From Mycoemilia scoparia (Eukaryota; Kickxellomycota; Kickxellomycetes; Kickxellales; Kickxellaceae), in the NCBI GenBank assembly GCA_027575805.1, contig JANBPU010000116.1:1-50055 (forward strand): DNA of 50,055 bases, written 5' to 3'. The position numbers and the translations under genes were made by a program. Below are positions 22,676 through 34,804 of this stretch, piece after piece (within the stretch, counting starts at the first letter, position 1; each line of letters starts with the position of its first letter). The notes beneath the pieces are model-generated. The model was given only the letters and a program-made list of their open reading frames with translations, was not told the origin of the DNA and did no database searches.

Positions 22676-25420
22676 CTAGTTTTTGTTACCACCGTTGCTA
22701 GCAGTTGTTTGGGGCGTGGCAATGCCAGTAGATGCGCGGGGAGATCCGCTGGCTCCAGTGCTTGCTCCACCACCTCCACTCTTCTTTCCCAGAAGATTCT
22801 GGAAGAAGGTGCTGAGTTCCTGATTACGATTTCCTGCACCGCCACCAGCTGCTGTGTTTGAGCGTCGAACACTGGATGATGTATTGCGCACTGGAGTTGT
22901 GGCTTTAGGGTCTTGGTGTGCCTCGGCCTTTTTGCTGGCTGGGAGTGATGTTTCGGTGGTGTCAGAAACACGGGCACGTGGGCCCGATTTGGCGGCGGTC
23001 TTGATCGTCTGTGATCGAGAGAGCAGGCTGCTAGCTGTTAGACTAGTGGTTGAAGTGGCACCTGCGGCTGGTGTGCCCAAGCTGGATGCGGCTGTTGAAG
23101 CTGCTGGAGGTTCATCCTGAAGATCGACAGCTGTTGTGAGCACGTTGTCTGCAAAGTTGCGTGCCTTGAGACCAGACATGAACTTTGATACTGTATTTGA
23201 CCGCATCTTGGAGTCTCTCTCGCTAGCAGTCTCCTCTCCATTATTCTTAAGGCGCTCTTCCTGATCTTCAAACAACCCCTTGAGGAACTCGTGGTTGTCC
23301 TCTGCTGTGACCACACCAGACATCATGGCATGAGCTGCTGCTGTGGCCGCATCACTGACAGAGGCAGACTGACCGGGAGCCAGCACTACTTCGCTGTATA
23401 GTGTGATGAGACTAGACTGGCCGTCCCTTTCGTCGCCTCCTTCGCCATGCGAATCGCCGAACGGATTTCCGTTGGACGCCTCTTTCTCAATATGTAGATA
23501 TTTTTGATATCGCTCCTCGTCCTTCTTCCATGCCTCCTGAACTAATGAGACATCAAAGTTGTCTCTGAGATACCTGATCTTTGTCATGGAATCCCAACCT
23601 GCTGGAACTACCACTCTATCACGATCTACAATGTTTGCACGGATGCGGAAGTCATATCGCGTGCGGCTAGTTGCTGATGCACGGTTGCCTGGTGCCTGGT
23701 TGGCCTCTTCGTCAGCATTATTGGCGTTGTCATTGTTCTTGGTCTTTTCTAGATCAGTATCTTGCACTACTGGGACAGAAAGGTGCCTATGGACGATATA
23801 ATGGTAAAGCGTGGAGAATGTCTCTGGGTATAATGTCGAGGTATATATAAGCGATGCGCCATCTATTTTTGTACAATAAATCGGGTGAGTAAATATGAGT
23901 TTATACTTGCTGAAAATCTAATGGGAATATGAGTAGTAGTTATTTTTGAAGGGCTATAGAGTCACTCCTTTGGCTGTAATGCCCCTTAATCGCTGGCCAC
24001 CAAAAGACACCCTTCAAAAATTATGACCCATATGCTAATATAATATATATTGGTTCTTACACATTAAGCTTATCGACCTCAGAGTTCTTTGTATGAAATC
24101 AAAATCCTCCTCTTTGAAACCCCGCTCTCTTTCCAGAGTGTCCATATAATCCGACTATTCATAGATAACAGGAACCGCTTAGTTCTGATATTCCACAATA
24201 TAAAGTCTTGTAGATCGGATTGAATGTGTAGACATAGCGCTACTGATGATTACCTTTGTGCATACGAATATTATAGGCATTGCCAAGTTTTCTGAGAGCA
24301 CGCCTTCACCAAGGGAAAGAAGGACATTGGCTACCTTGGAATTATTTGAGCTATCGGTCTTTGTGGTGGAAGAGATCTTAGATTTGGAAATAAGGTCCGA
24401 GGCAACGGACGCAGCTGTCGTTTTCACAGGCTCCTCATACTCTTGCAAGAATCGTTCCACTATATTATATAAAAATCAAGTTAAATTCATGCACGATGGT
24501 CAGTATGAAATAATACAAGAACGTGCTTCTATATTTGGATGGGCAAAATACTTGCATTTTTCTCGGCACTCGTCAATCATAGCTTTGCCATGTGTCCACC
24601 CAGTGGTAGGGCCTTTGGTGTTGTCTCCCGCGTGCCGAGAATCGACTTCCTTCTCAACATCATTTATGGCTTCCTTTAGTATATTTAGCCATCTTAACAA
24701 TGTGCGTATGAATCGCCATGGTCTGGACCAGTCAAGCACAACTATGGCAACCGTATCGGCCACTGACTTGGCAGATAGAACAAAATGCAGTAACTCTCTT
24801 TCGGAACTAGTGTCCGATGATAGCTGATATATTCCAAGGCGCATAATAATATCTATTGTTGTCATCTAAATGGTTAGAGTATTTGATAAAAGATAGCGGA
24901 ATGCTCGTATGTTTTAAACCGTAGGTATAATTACCTTCATTGTCTTCATCCCTAACATCCATAAATGAATATGACAAGGCAAGGTTCTTGTTTCTAACTT
25001 TTGCTAGCTCGGCCAATTCATGCGAGGCAAGTTCACTGGGTTTGGCTGATGTGATATCGGCGATGCCACTGGGCTTCTTTGCAGCCCCAAGGCCATTGCC
25101 TAAATGCGGTGTCTGGGCGGCCTGGAATAGGTTCACTATTATATCAGACTTGCCACTGTTTGCGTCTCCTAAAATCAAGAATTGAAGCATACAAAAACCA
25201 CATCATGATCCTGGTCTTTTCTCAAGTGTTGCAAGAATATGCAGTCAGCATCAGTTTGCGGCACTACATGCCATGTATTATATCATAGGCGCGGATACAT
25301 ACCTAGTAGCAGAACATTCTTCGTTGAAACAGGCTTTGTGCCGCCAGCTTTGGAAAGCAGCGTTTCCCATAGATTGCCTTCTGCTGAATCTTTAGGAGAG
25401 TCATCTTTGACTTTAGTCAT
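22676..25420 (-). CDS. DLIC: Cytoplasmic dynein light intermediate chain (DLIC)
   Basis: Six exons by hand: 25420-25303, 25168-24935, 24852-24517 (end uncertain), 24459-24254, 24154-24061, 23862-22676; about 724 residues. DLIC binds the dynein heavy-chain tail and links the motor to cargo adaptors. Exon 1/2 restores the Ras-like P-loop VLLLGDANSGKS (36-47). Exon 2/3 gives FMDVRDEDNEDIIMRLGIYQL. Exon 3 has IVVLDWSRPW. Exon 4 has RFLQEYEEP and ends MPIIFVCTK. Exon 5 gives SDYMDTLERERGFKEEDFDF. Exon 6 gives YGASLIYTS and VVVPAGWDSMTKIRYLRDNF. The C-terminal tail is Ser/Ala/Gly-rich and keeps an adaptor-binding-type helix ELSTFFQNLLGKKSG (about 678-692). All phases close (2175 nt). Exon 3 may instead end at 24523. 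Divergent from MED13. A MITE lies in intron 5. Confidence 0.93.
23863..24060 (-). other. DLIC intron 5, carrying a MITE
   Basis: 198-bp phase-1 intron, donor GTAAGA, acceptor AAATAG, joining SISLM to YGASLIYTS. MITE copy C (about 23935-24034) makes up half its length. The other DLIC introns are 134, 82, 57 (or 63) and 99 bp. Confidence 0.88.
23935..24034 (+). repeat. MITE copy C (internally shortened)
   Basis: The right half is intact: CTGGCCACCAAAAGACACCC, then TTCAAAAATTATGACC and CCCATATG. The left terminal repeat TTATTTTTGAAGGG is present, but the TTTACTAGTAAA block and its neighbour are missing, so the copy is about 100 bp. It lies within DLIC intron 5, with its reference strand opposite to the gene. 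Confidence 0.88.
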
Positions 25421-25917
25421 TTTCTGGTTGCTGACCCTATTGGTATCAATTGGTGGACAGCAACAATAATTAGGAATGGTATGGGCAATTAAAAATGCAG
25501 CAAATCTTTTAGGAAAGTATTTTATGTCTACAAATGGAGGAGGAGGAGAGAGGAGGTCTTTATGAAAACAAATAACAGAGCAACAAAATCTGTACAACAG
25601 GCTTGTCCACTAATAGTAGAGCCAAATTACAATATTTGTGTGTGATTTGGGTGTTTTGAGATTTTGGTCTCAATAGCAACAGCTAATTTGTGGCCCTGTA
25701 TTATAATCAACCCGATTTATTTACCCTGTTGAGGAGTGGCTCGAGGTCACTTTTGGTGGAAAGTATAGGCGGGGAATGCGTGATAATTCTGCGCACACAC
25801 AATGGCTGTCACTGAACAATCACAGTGGCCCATAATGTCTAAGCGCATACACAACATTTTAGTTGTGACTTTGATGCAATATACATGAAACTTTACCATC
25901 TCTTTAGCTTCACTAGG
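25421..25917. promoter_or_regulatory. Bidirectional promoter region, DLIC / MED13
   Basis: Only 497 bp separate the DLIC start (minus strand, 25420) from the MED13 start (plus strand, 25918), so both promoters must share this segment. It contains GGAGGAGGAGAGAGGAGG at about 25538-25555, which reads as a CT-rich tract on the DLIC strand, as in many fungal leaders. No defined factor site is claimed. Confidence 0.7.
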
Positions 25918-28900
25918 ATGTCTTCTAGCACGATATTTGCAAATGTCATTGCTTTGGTAATGCTACTCACAATGTAATATATACTTTATGGCTATTTATG
26001 TGTACACGAGCATAAGAGTTACTAACATCAAACTAATAATGTAGGGTTGTGGGAGAACCATCAAGTGGCGGTGCTACCAAAGGCAGCGTAAAACATCTTC
26101 CCAGCCAGGAACACCACTGCTGGGTCAATGCCAGACAATGCATGAACTAAAAAGCCATCTCCTTTCAAAAAATATTGCAAGCGTGTGCCATACGATAAAT
26201 AAAAATAGTAAACCTGAAGATTCAAGTAGCAGCTCCGCTCAAAACGCACAGAACACTGAGTCCTGCCAGGTGTGGGCGTTTTATATCCTAAATAACGGGA
26301 ACAATGAGCAGATGATCTCTCAGTTTGGCGCTGAAGGTAATAGTCTAGCACAAACCACAGATATGACAATTAATATATGAACAAAATCTAATCCAAAAGG
26401 CATTTTGCATTTATTATTTACAAAATATAATAGAGGTGTGTAGTGGTGTATTTTCCTTGAATGATGCCGTAGCTTTTATTGGCATCAAACCGGACTCGGG
26501 AAACAACTCACCTAAAACACCAGAAAGTGGTCCATGTTTATCCAAGTTTTCGCCAATATATAAGCTTTTCGAGGATGCATTGTGGAACCTGATAGATAGG
26601 TAACTAATCTAGTCTCTGCAAACAATGACTATAAATCTACGCTATCATGATTAACGCATACTTACCATTATGTTTTGAATTTATAGTGGAATCAAAGATA
26701 TGGGTGCATCTCGCATTGGCAAAAGCAAGTGGATTTTAAGTGGTGGTTACAACTCCATGTCAAATCCAAACGAGCCCACTGGTGTAAATAGCAACACAAC
26801 ACCAGAACACCATGAGACCCAATGGTAAAGTATAGTTTTGGATAACGAGCATTCTATACATATTAATTGTTAGGTGAATCAAGGCAACTAAATATATGTG
26901 TTGGGAAAATTTATAGGCAATTTCATGATGAGGCCGGTAATAGGCCTTCAATTCTTCCGCCGAATATCTTCCATGGGCTTGGTGACAAAGTCAAGTCCGA
27001 AAAGAGGCCACTTCTTATCAGACTAGAGATGATTTTGTCCTACAATGGCATTCTCATCATTCCAACAGTAAAGGCTATGAATTCGCTTCAAATTCTATCT
27101 TCCGAACATTTCCAACAATCTATATACAAGCCCAATATTGTGGTTAGCGAGACATCGTATTTATTAAACGAATCCAATGTTTTCAAGGTATTATTGATGC
27201 CAGAGGGTATATTTGCGGACATAATCAATGAACACAATGTGCCAATGTCTGTTTCACATCGCAAGCACTTGGAGGCTCAGTGGCGAGATGCCTGGTGTAC
27301 CTTTTATTGCGGCAGAGTCATCCAGCCTATTGACAATTCTGATAAAGTCATCACAACTATACCCCAATTCGTGTGGGTAACCCTAGAAGAATCTGGCAAA
27401 CTATTGTATTATCCCACCTCTCTGATTCTTGTCAGCACGATTCCTAAAACTCATAGCATTGCCAAAAGACTAGGTTCACTACAGACATCTGCAGCACAAA
27501 TTCAAACACACAAACAAGCCGAATCTCCAGAGCAATCAGAAAAGGCTGATAAGACTGACGAAAAAGATTCAAACATCTCTTCCACCACCGACGAGGAAGG
27601 AGAGATCGGGGAAATACAAGAGGATGGCGAGATAGATGATGAAATTGCACCACTAGAAGACAACTCCAAAAAAAGTGTACCTGATGACATTCCTTTATTT
27701 ACACAGCCAAAAAACAAATCACGAATTGACAGTCTATTTGAAAATCTTGCCGAGATAACTCTAACTTTTGAAAAAGAGCAGAAAAAAATGCAGGCACAAA
27801 TGGCCGAAGAATCCAATTTTCTACCAGAAGAAACCCCTAGTCAAAAACCGTCTGCATTTATTCAAAAATCTCCAGAGAAGGTTAAGAAGGAAGTGTTGCC
27901 AGTAAGTGGTCCTGTGAGTTATGAAGCCCCAAAAGAGTCTAACGTCGAACCACCAAATAAAAAGACAAAAACCAGTGATGAGGCAGAAAAGGTGGATAGT
28001 CTTCAGGAAAATACTGCAGATAAACATGGAGCACAAGGGGAGACTAAGGATTTCGAATCATTCCCAGCATTTGCTGAATCTTCGAATGTCGACAGATTTA
28101 ACCTGGATTTACCTGGTGTATCCGATATGGACGTTATTGGAGACATTGGCCTGGATCTGGATATCCAAGGCGACTCCATGGATTTGGACAAAGAATTCGA
28201 TTTTTTTGATATGAATCCGGAACCAACAGGTCGGAAGGACATCCAAATATCAGAAGGAATTACAAGCGGGCCGAGAAAGAAGCAGAATGATGACATTAAT
28301 TTTATCAATGATATTGGAGATTCTTCAAAGTCAATATCTAAAAGCCAAGGCAAAGAAAGGGATACTGGTAAAACAAGTGATGATAGCGCCGAAATGAAAG
28401 ATGCTGCTAGCAGAGCATTTTCTTTCGATGAAAGCCTGGTAGATGACACCTTCTTTGACAATCCGTTTGGACAAGATAGTACTGTTACTACCACTGCAGC
28501 AGCAGCAGCAACAACAACAACAATAACAACGGGCATGTCAGCACCAACAAACCCTGCCATGACATTTAGTACACAAGGTTCTATAACAGAGCTATCCGTT
28601 TCCAAAAACTCAAAAGATACTAACACATTAGCCTATTCCTTCCCAACACCGACTTGCACAATGAGCCCGGATATTTCTTTATCACAGAATACATCAAAAG
28701 AAAACAATCCATTTGTTGATGCTACAAGTAGAGATATCGAAATTCCAGTAGATCACCCTTCCATGAACTTACCCAAACTTACTTTGGCGCCGGATCTATC
28801 AAACCTTTCGTCAACCAAAACTAAAGAAGTTGGAAGAGAACAAACCTCCACAACAATAACAGTGGGCGGAGTTCCTGAAGTTTATCAGCCCATAGAGATA

Positions 28901-31900
28901 AATTTTGCAAACACTGATGTGCATGGGCAGCTGACATATCCTGATATTGATCATGAGCTGGAAGAATCCAGCGAGCAATACAAGCCTCTTTTAAGCCACA
29001 GCGCGTGGGCAGAAAGAATATTGGAAAAGATATCTTCAGGTCAGAAAAAAAGCCGCATTTTGCATGACAAGGTAGATAACTCATCCAAACCTTCGCAACC
29101 TGCAAAAAACAAACGGAAATCAACTGATGGACCAAGTGCCCCTATACACGATCAGAAGAATAATCTCGAGCCTATGAAGAGGATCTGGGAACAAACTGAT
29201 GCACACTTAAAATTCTGGCTTAAGCTGCAAAAAGAAAAGCTTGAAGCCTGGTATAGCAAAGGAATGACTGGTGAGGAGCTCAAATCTCCTATTAGTGAGA
29301 CAAGCAAAGCAGAAAATAGCACTCTAAGTGCAATCGAGCTTAGTAGAGCATCTCAGCCTGATAGTCTTACGGTATTCAGACTGATGGACATTTCATCTGG
29401 ATCCCCAGTGTTTTCGATCAAGCCTTTCAGCCTCACATTTTCTCCCGGATCTCTGAGTGGCACCAATTCTTGTGACCTCACAGAAACACCTGTAGAAGCT
29501 GAACACAAGCCCACAGATGTTTTCGGGGAGGATGACTTAGTGACATGGGTCAAGAATGCTGCAACATTTCACCGCAAGATTGATCCTGATAAACTACTTG
29601 AGGATATAGTTATAAATGACGATACTGATATATCTGAATTGGATAATCACAAAAAACGCGAATTCTCCGAGCACAGCAAAGACTATAATCGTATCACATT
29701 GGCACTGTCATTTTATTCAAAGTGGGTCGAGTTTCTTGAACAATTTGATTTGCATTCTAGCTCTCATAAAACAAAAATAATTGGCGAGGCCCAGGTTGGA
29801 AGCAATTTGCGTGATACAAAAACATTGAGTGTAGTACTTTCACGAAAATTTGGACTCAATATAAACGATGGTAGTGCTTCAGGCACTATTGCTAGTGCAA
29901 ATGACTACTATATACCTGGCGAAGGCGAAGGGACGCTAACGTCAAGACTATCCAACCAAGTGTCTGTAAAAAGTGGTCTTGATTTAGGCTTGCTATCCGA
30001 AATAGTTCGTGACAACCCGCCAACCAACCCACGCTATGGGAAGTTTGCTATAAAAAGCCGCAGGGCTGCCTCTAACAGGACGCCAGGGCATTCACCCACC
30101 CAGTTTTCGGTATCCCGCGGTATATTGTCAGAGAATCTACCTCCAGCAAGTATATTCTTCTATTCGGCCGGAATAGTTGATAAAGGACTGGGGATTCAGC
30201 TTAAACAGAGGTATCATGAAAGCAAGACATGGGCTAAATATGCGTTTAAGGAAGCCATGCTTAAAACGGGCGAAATCGAAGAAGGTGAAGAGGGGGAAGA
30301 AGTGGGTGTAGGTGATAATACCCAAATGGCAATCGGAGACACAAATCTGGAGGTTGATATGATGGGCCGCCAGGTTAGAGTCAATCCTGATGAGACCGTT
30401 GGCTTGGTAGCCCATGCGTCTGCGCTGCGGTGGTGGGAAACCATGCATATTATGCCAATTAGTGGACCAAAAAACATTGCGTGGTGTGGAATGTGTCTTC
30501 CATCGGAGTCACAGGAGAGTACAGCTGACACCCTACAGCAATACTTGAGAGAAGTGGGGTCAACTTACAATTCATGCAATATGGGCATGTTTTGCATGTT
30601 ACCATCATCGTCTGCAAATGAATGTATATCTGTACCAAGTCACATTGTGGGGAATGCTGCTGCTTACTGGACACATATTAGTAAGGAGTGCCAGAAACTT
30701 GGGTCGTTTATCGCGAAAACAATAATAGGTAGCTGTGAGGAAGATGCAGGTGAAGAGGAACAATTCAAGCCCTGGAGTGATATCGAGGCTATTGTCGTCT
30801 ACTTAACAATACCAGAATACCAAAAAACAGAGGACTGGCTAGAATTGTCTGTTGCTTTGAAAGAGATCCAGAATTCGTTTGAGAAGGTACTTCTACAGAG
30901 CGAAGAGTACAGAGATCTTCATGGGCTTTCTACCACTTTGATTCTAATACCACTTCCATCAAGGCTCCTGCTTTCATCCCTAGACCCAACAAATAATCTT
31001 CAACACAATAACCATCTACCTTCAGCCCGCGAAGCTGCCCAGTACACATATCAAAAGTGTACTTCCCTGCATAGACATAGATCTGCCAATGCATCTACTC
31101 AGAGCAAATCACCAAAAGCTACCTACTACAGATCTGCTGTGATGCTGTCTTCGCCTGCGTATTTCCAAACCACAGAAACAATAACGGAGCCGGCAACCGT
31201 GGGCACTTTTGACAGCAAGAAAAGTCCAGTCCAAGATAAACAACCGAAGTCAGCTGGCCTTCAGTCAAAGGACCTTCTATCACCTAGGATTCACTCTGAG
31301 GAAATAACAGGCCAGGAGGGTCATGTTGACATAAAACTAAATGTGTATCCGAAATATCGAGAAGCACAAGCTGGCCTTGCAATACATACAACCCCAGGTA
31401 CAATTGGCACCCCACTCCACCAAATCCAAGAGCAAAGGGGAGAAGCGGGTATTATGCATGTGGTATCAACATCGGTGCAAAGACCAGGAATCAGAGACCT
31501 AGTTAAGCCAGACAACTTTGGATCAAGCCTTTCAAAGGCCATACTATCCAACCCAGTTCAACGCAATGATAACCCATTTACGCTCCATATTGCTTACAAG
31601 ATTGTTGGTCCATGGGTGAGTGTTTCATGGTGCGACGAGCGTGGCGAGTACTTTTCTCAAAACATTATCAGCAACAAAGGACCAAAGAGAAATGACAGTG
31701 TTTTAACCACAGAGGCCGCATCAGCAATTTGGAATCACACCATGAACTATCGAAGGTATTTTGGAGGGAAAATAAGAGGGATTATTGCTAAAGTTGAGCA
31801 AAGGATATTCCTTCAAGAACTGGAAAGCTGGTATTCCGTGATTTCGGAATCTGTGGTAGCTGAGCTAGGAAAGGATCCTGAAATGAAAGATACCCAGCAG

Positions 31901-33100
31901 TCCCGGCAGCCAGCCTTTGGCTTGACTGATGAAGCATCCCCAGTATGTGAGGTAGCCTTCACCAGTATATCACTCCGACCCAACAATGAACAATATATGG
32001 CTGCAGAGAAAGTGCATCGCATGAATTTTTCCTCAAATGGTATTTCCAGTCCCCAGAATGTATGTCCATTTGAATTCTACATTGCTCCGCATAGCAGCTC
32101 GAGAGACCAGTCGCATCTTGAACGGAGTAATATTGAGACCAAGAATCTGTCAACACAAGTTACAAAGAGCACGTCAGCCTATGACATTTCGTCATACTCA
32201 CATATCACATCGCCATATAAGATATCCCACAGATCAGACTCTATGTCTGCGGCGCCATCACCCACACCGCCCTCTGCAAGCACTATCGGCCATCGCCACG
32301 ACCACCTGACGACAGCTGCCGAGTCGCCAAATCCCGGCCCCTCTTCAGAACAGCAAAAGCCCGCCCATGATACCAGCTATGCATACGAACTTGAATCGCA
32401 GATCCAGCCTGACCACGCAACAATATTTGTGCTACCACACCCTATTCCAATAATGCAGGCTCCATGCTCAGATACTCAGAATATCGAAAATTCCGAAAGT
32501 GATGTCATACATTCATCGCTTGTGACAGGATTCCTGATATATGCAAAGAACTTTTCTGGTACAAACCCCAAACACAGGGAAGCACTCCGACCAGACAATG
32601 CTGCAGCAGGGACCAGCAGCACCCCATTGTTGTCAAAAACAATATCAGCTGAGTACTGTGAACCCGCAAGGAGTTTGTCGGTTGAGCTTGTCTCCATTAT
32701 TGACACTAAAATGTTGGTGAAATTTTACACACAGACAAAGCAACAGCAACAGGAGCAAAATCTACCTCAAAGCTCATCAGCGACACCACCATCTGCGGCT
32801 CAATCCTTACAACCTGGGCCTGAGGCAGCAATAATATCAAATCTAGGCCATATTCAATACAAACAATATCACAGACCACTCATTTCTCAACAGGCATCCT
32901 GGGTTTCAGAAAGAGCTCCGCAGTACCTTCGTACCATCCTTAGGCAATACCACGACCTTGGTTGTCTATCAAACGCCATCCAACGTAATGTAAACAACAG
33001 ATCATCGCCTGATACTGACAATGATTTTTTGCCATACCATATTTGGTATGTTCAAAAGCTGGATAAAGTATATCAGCTTGTATTGAATAACATCAGTTAA
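25918..33100 (+). CDS. med13: Mediator complex subunit 13 (MED13/Srb9/Ssn2)
   Basis: Five exons: 25918-25956, 26045-26336, 26434-26599, 26687-26824, 26884-33100; 2283 residues, all phases closing. MED13 links the CDK8 kinase module to core Mediator and mostly represses transcription. The first exon encodes only 13 residues (MSSSTIFANVIAL); intron 1 has TTACTAAC before acceptor TGTAG. The joined N terminus reads TIKWRCYQRQRK, SCQVWAFYI, GVFSLNDAVAFIG, ALWNLIDSGIKDMG, typical of the MED13 N-terminal domain. An acidic stretch with DKEFDFFDMNPEP lies near 640. A MID-like region starts near 1390 (LRWWETMHIMPISGPKNIAW). The PIWI-like C terminus starts near 1774 (FTLHIAYKIVGPWVSVSWCD, then ERGEYF). 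Repetitive codons near 28494-28530 encode Ala/Thr runs. Linkers are Ser/Gln-rich. Confidence 0.93.
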
Positions 33101-33262
33101 TAACGTAAACATTCACCATTATATTCCCTACCCTGTCTTTTAATTTGTATCGGCCACGTTTATAGATATACATTCACTCATATTTTGCTATTTCAAATCT
33201 AATATTATTTATTTACATTGTAAAAAATAAGGTATTTTTGGTAAATTTTTACTTGTAACAGA

Positions 33263-33393
33263 CCATATGGGTAATAATTTTTGGAGGGTGAATGTTAACT
33301 AGTAAAACTGGAAATTCATTTGACTGTGATTGCGCCTATAATCATTGGCCACCACCAAAATATGATAGCCTTCAAAAATTATTCCCCATATAT
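33263..33393 (+). repeat. MITE copy D
   Basis: Left end is CCATATGGGTAATAA then TTTTTGGAGGGTGAA; the internal block is GTTAACTAGTAAAACTGG; right part is CAAAATATGATAGCCTTC, then AAAAATTATTCC and CCCATATA. It shares private variants (GGAGGG, GTTAAC, ATATGATAGCC) with copy E. Confidence 0.9.
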
Positions 33394-33476
33394 ACACCTT
33401 CTCATCATTTCATTTCACAAGTTTCATTTTTATTTAATCTTGAATAGCATTTAGCAGTATACTTGTATCTTTTAAA

Positions 33477-33512
33477 ACATATATATATATATATGTGTGT
33501 GTGTATATGTAT
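33477..33512. repeat. (AT)n-(GT)n microsatellite
   Basis: An ATATATATATATAT run passes into GTGTGTGTGTATATGT between MITE copies D and E. Confidence 0.9.
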
Positions 33513-33714
33513 TATTGCCCTGTCAGAATAATGAAAATATAAACTAAAAAATATATATCAATTTATAAAAAACAGTAGTCAAAGGGATAATAATATTTAT
33601 ACCACTTTTTATGAAGGTGGGAATATGAAAAATATTATTGTAAAAAGAAATAATAGTAATAATATAGCACGTTTTTTGGATTTAAATATTCAGCAAAAAA
33701 TATATATCACTACT

Positions 33715-33840
33715 ACATTGGTGATAATTTTTGAAGGCTATCATATTTTGGTGACCAATGATTATAGGAGCTATCAAAGCCAAATGAATGTCCAGTTTTA
33801 CTAGTTAACATTCACCCTCCAAAAATTATGATCCATATGG
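33715..33840 (-). repeat. MITE copy E (inverted)
   Basis: Inverted relative to D. In + order: CATTGGTGATAATT, TTTGAAGGCTATCATATTTT, GGTGACCAATGATTATAGG, CCAGTTTTACTAGTTAACAT, TCACCCTCCAAAAATTATGA and CCATATGG. It shares several private changes with D. Confidence 0.9.
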
Positions 33841-33957
33841 GTAATAATCTTTGAAGACTATCTTTTGGTGGTCAGTGTTTATAGGGGCAATCACAGTCAA
33901 ATTAGTGATCACAATTTGTTAGTAAATGGTCATCCTTCAAAAATAATAGCTCATAAT
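33833..33957 (-). repeat. MITE copy F (inverted, diverged), abutting E
   Basis: It starts in the same CCATATGG that ends copy E, then GTAATAATCTTTGAAGACTA, TTTTGGTGGTCAGTGTTTAT and TTTGTTAGTAAATGGTCATC, and closes with CTTCAAAAATAATAGC. It is more diverged than E, so E and F probably inserted at different times. Confidence 0.85.
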
Positions 33958-34774
33958 GTACATTCGATCTTAAATGAAATCTTACCATTTACTTGGTTCA
34001 TCACTTTATTGCCCTGTGGGCTTTGCTTTGTGTCCAACATTATGTAAGTTTTTGTCATTGCCTCGTAGGCATCTATCAAATATGAACTTTATATATAAAA
34101 GTTGCACATGGTCAAGTATTGTTATCTTGACAATCAATAAAAACAAATGGATTACACGAGAATTCTCTAGCTCCCTGTGTACTGTAAAGTAAATTGTATT
34201 TTATTGTTATTACTTGATAGAGGCTTTTCGTCTATGGGAAATATAATCGGGTTCTTTTAATCGCATACCATATCAATTGCTATTCTGTTTTAGACAAATG
34301 GTATAACAAAAACTATTCTCGCCATTTTAGTATTATAATTATATATGCAAACAACTTTTAATAGTTGCAGCTATATTGAATATCATATTACCCATATGGT
34401 TTGTTATCTTTAAAATCAATTTTACCAATGCGTTACATTATCATCTATATCCAAGATTGTAGGCGATAAAAAGTAAAATATTGTTACAAGTCTTTTGTAT
34501 GACACATGATAATAAGCAAAAGTTGATTGCTACAAAAAGTCTAGCGGTCCTTTTGTATGCATACAATGACTCATTCATTCGCTTGTGCATTAAACGCATG
34601 GCCTTAATTTACGTGTCCATTTTTCATTAAGGCTTGCTTGATTACAAATACTACAGGACATTGGCATCCATACATGTATATGGTTTTATTTCACAATACA
34701 ACAGACAAAAAGGGTCGCCAAAAATTGAAGTATATATAATATAATCGCCCATATATCTATTCTTTTAGAAATGC

Positions 34775-34804
34775 TAATAATAATAATAGTTATTATTATT
34801 ATTA
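34775..34804. repeat. Perfect trinucleotide inverted repeat
   Basis: A 14-bp arm of TAA units is followed by a GT loop and the exact complementary arm of TTA units. It could extrude as a cruciform or form an RNA hairpin. Confidence 0.9.
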
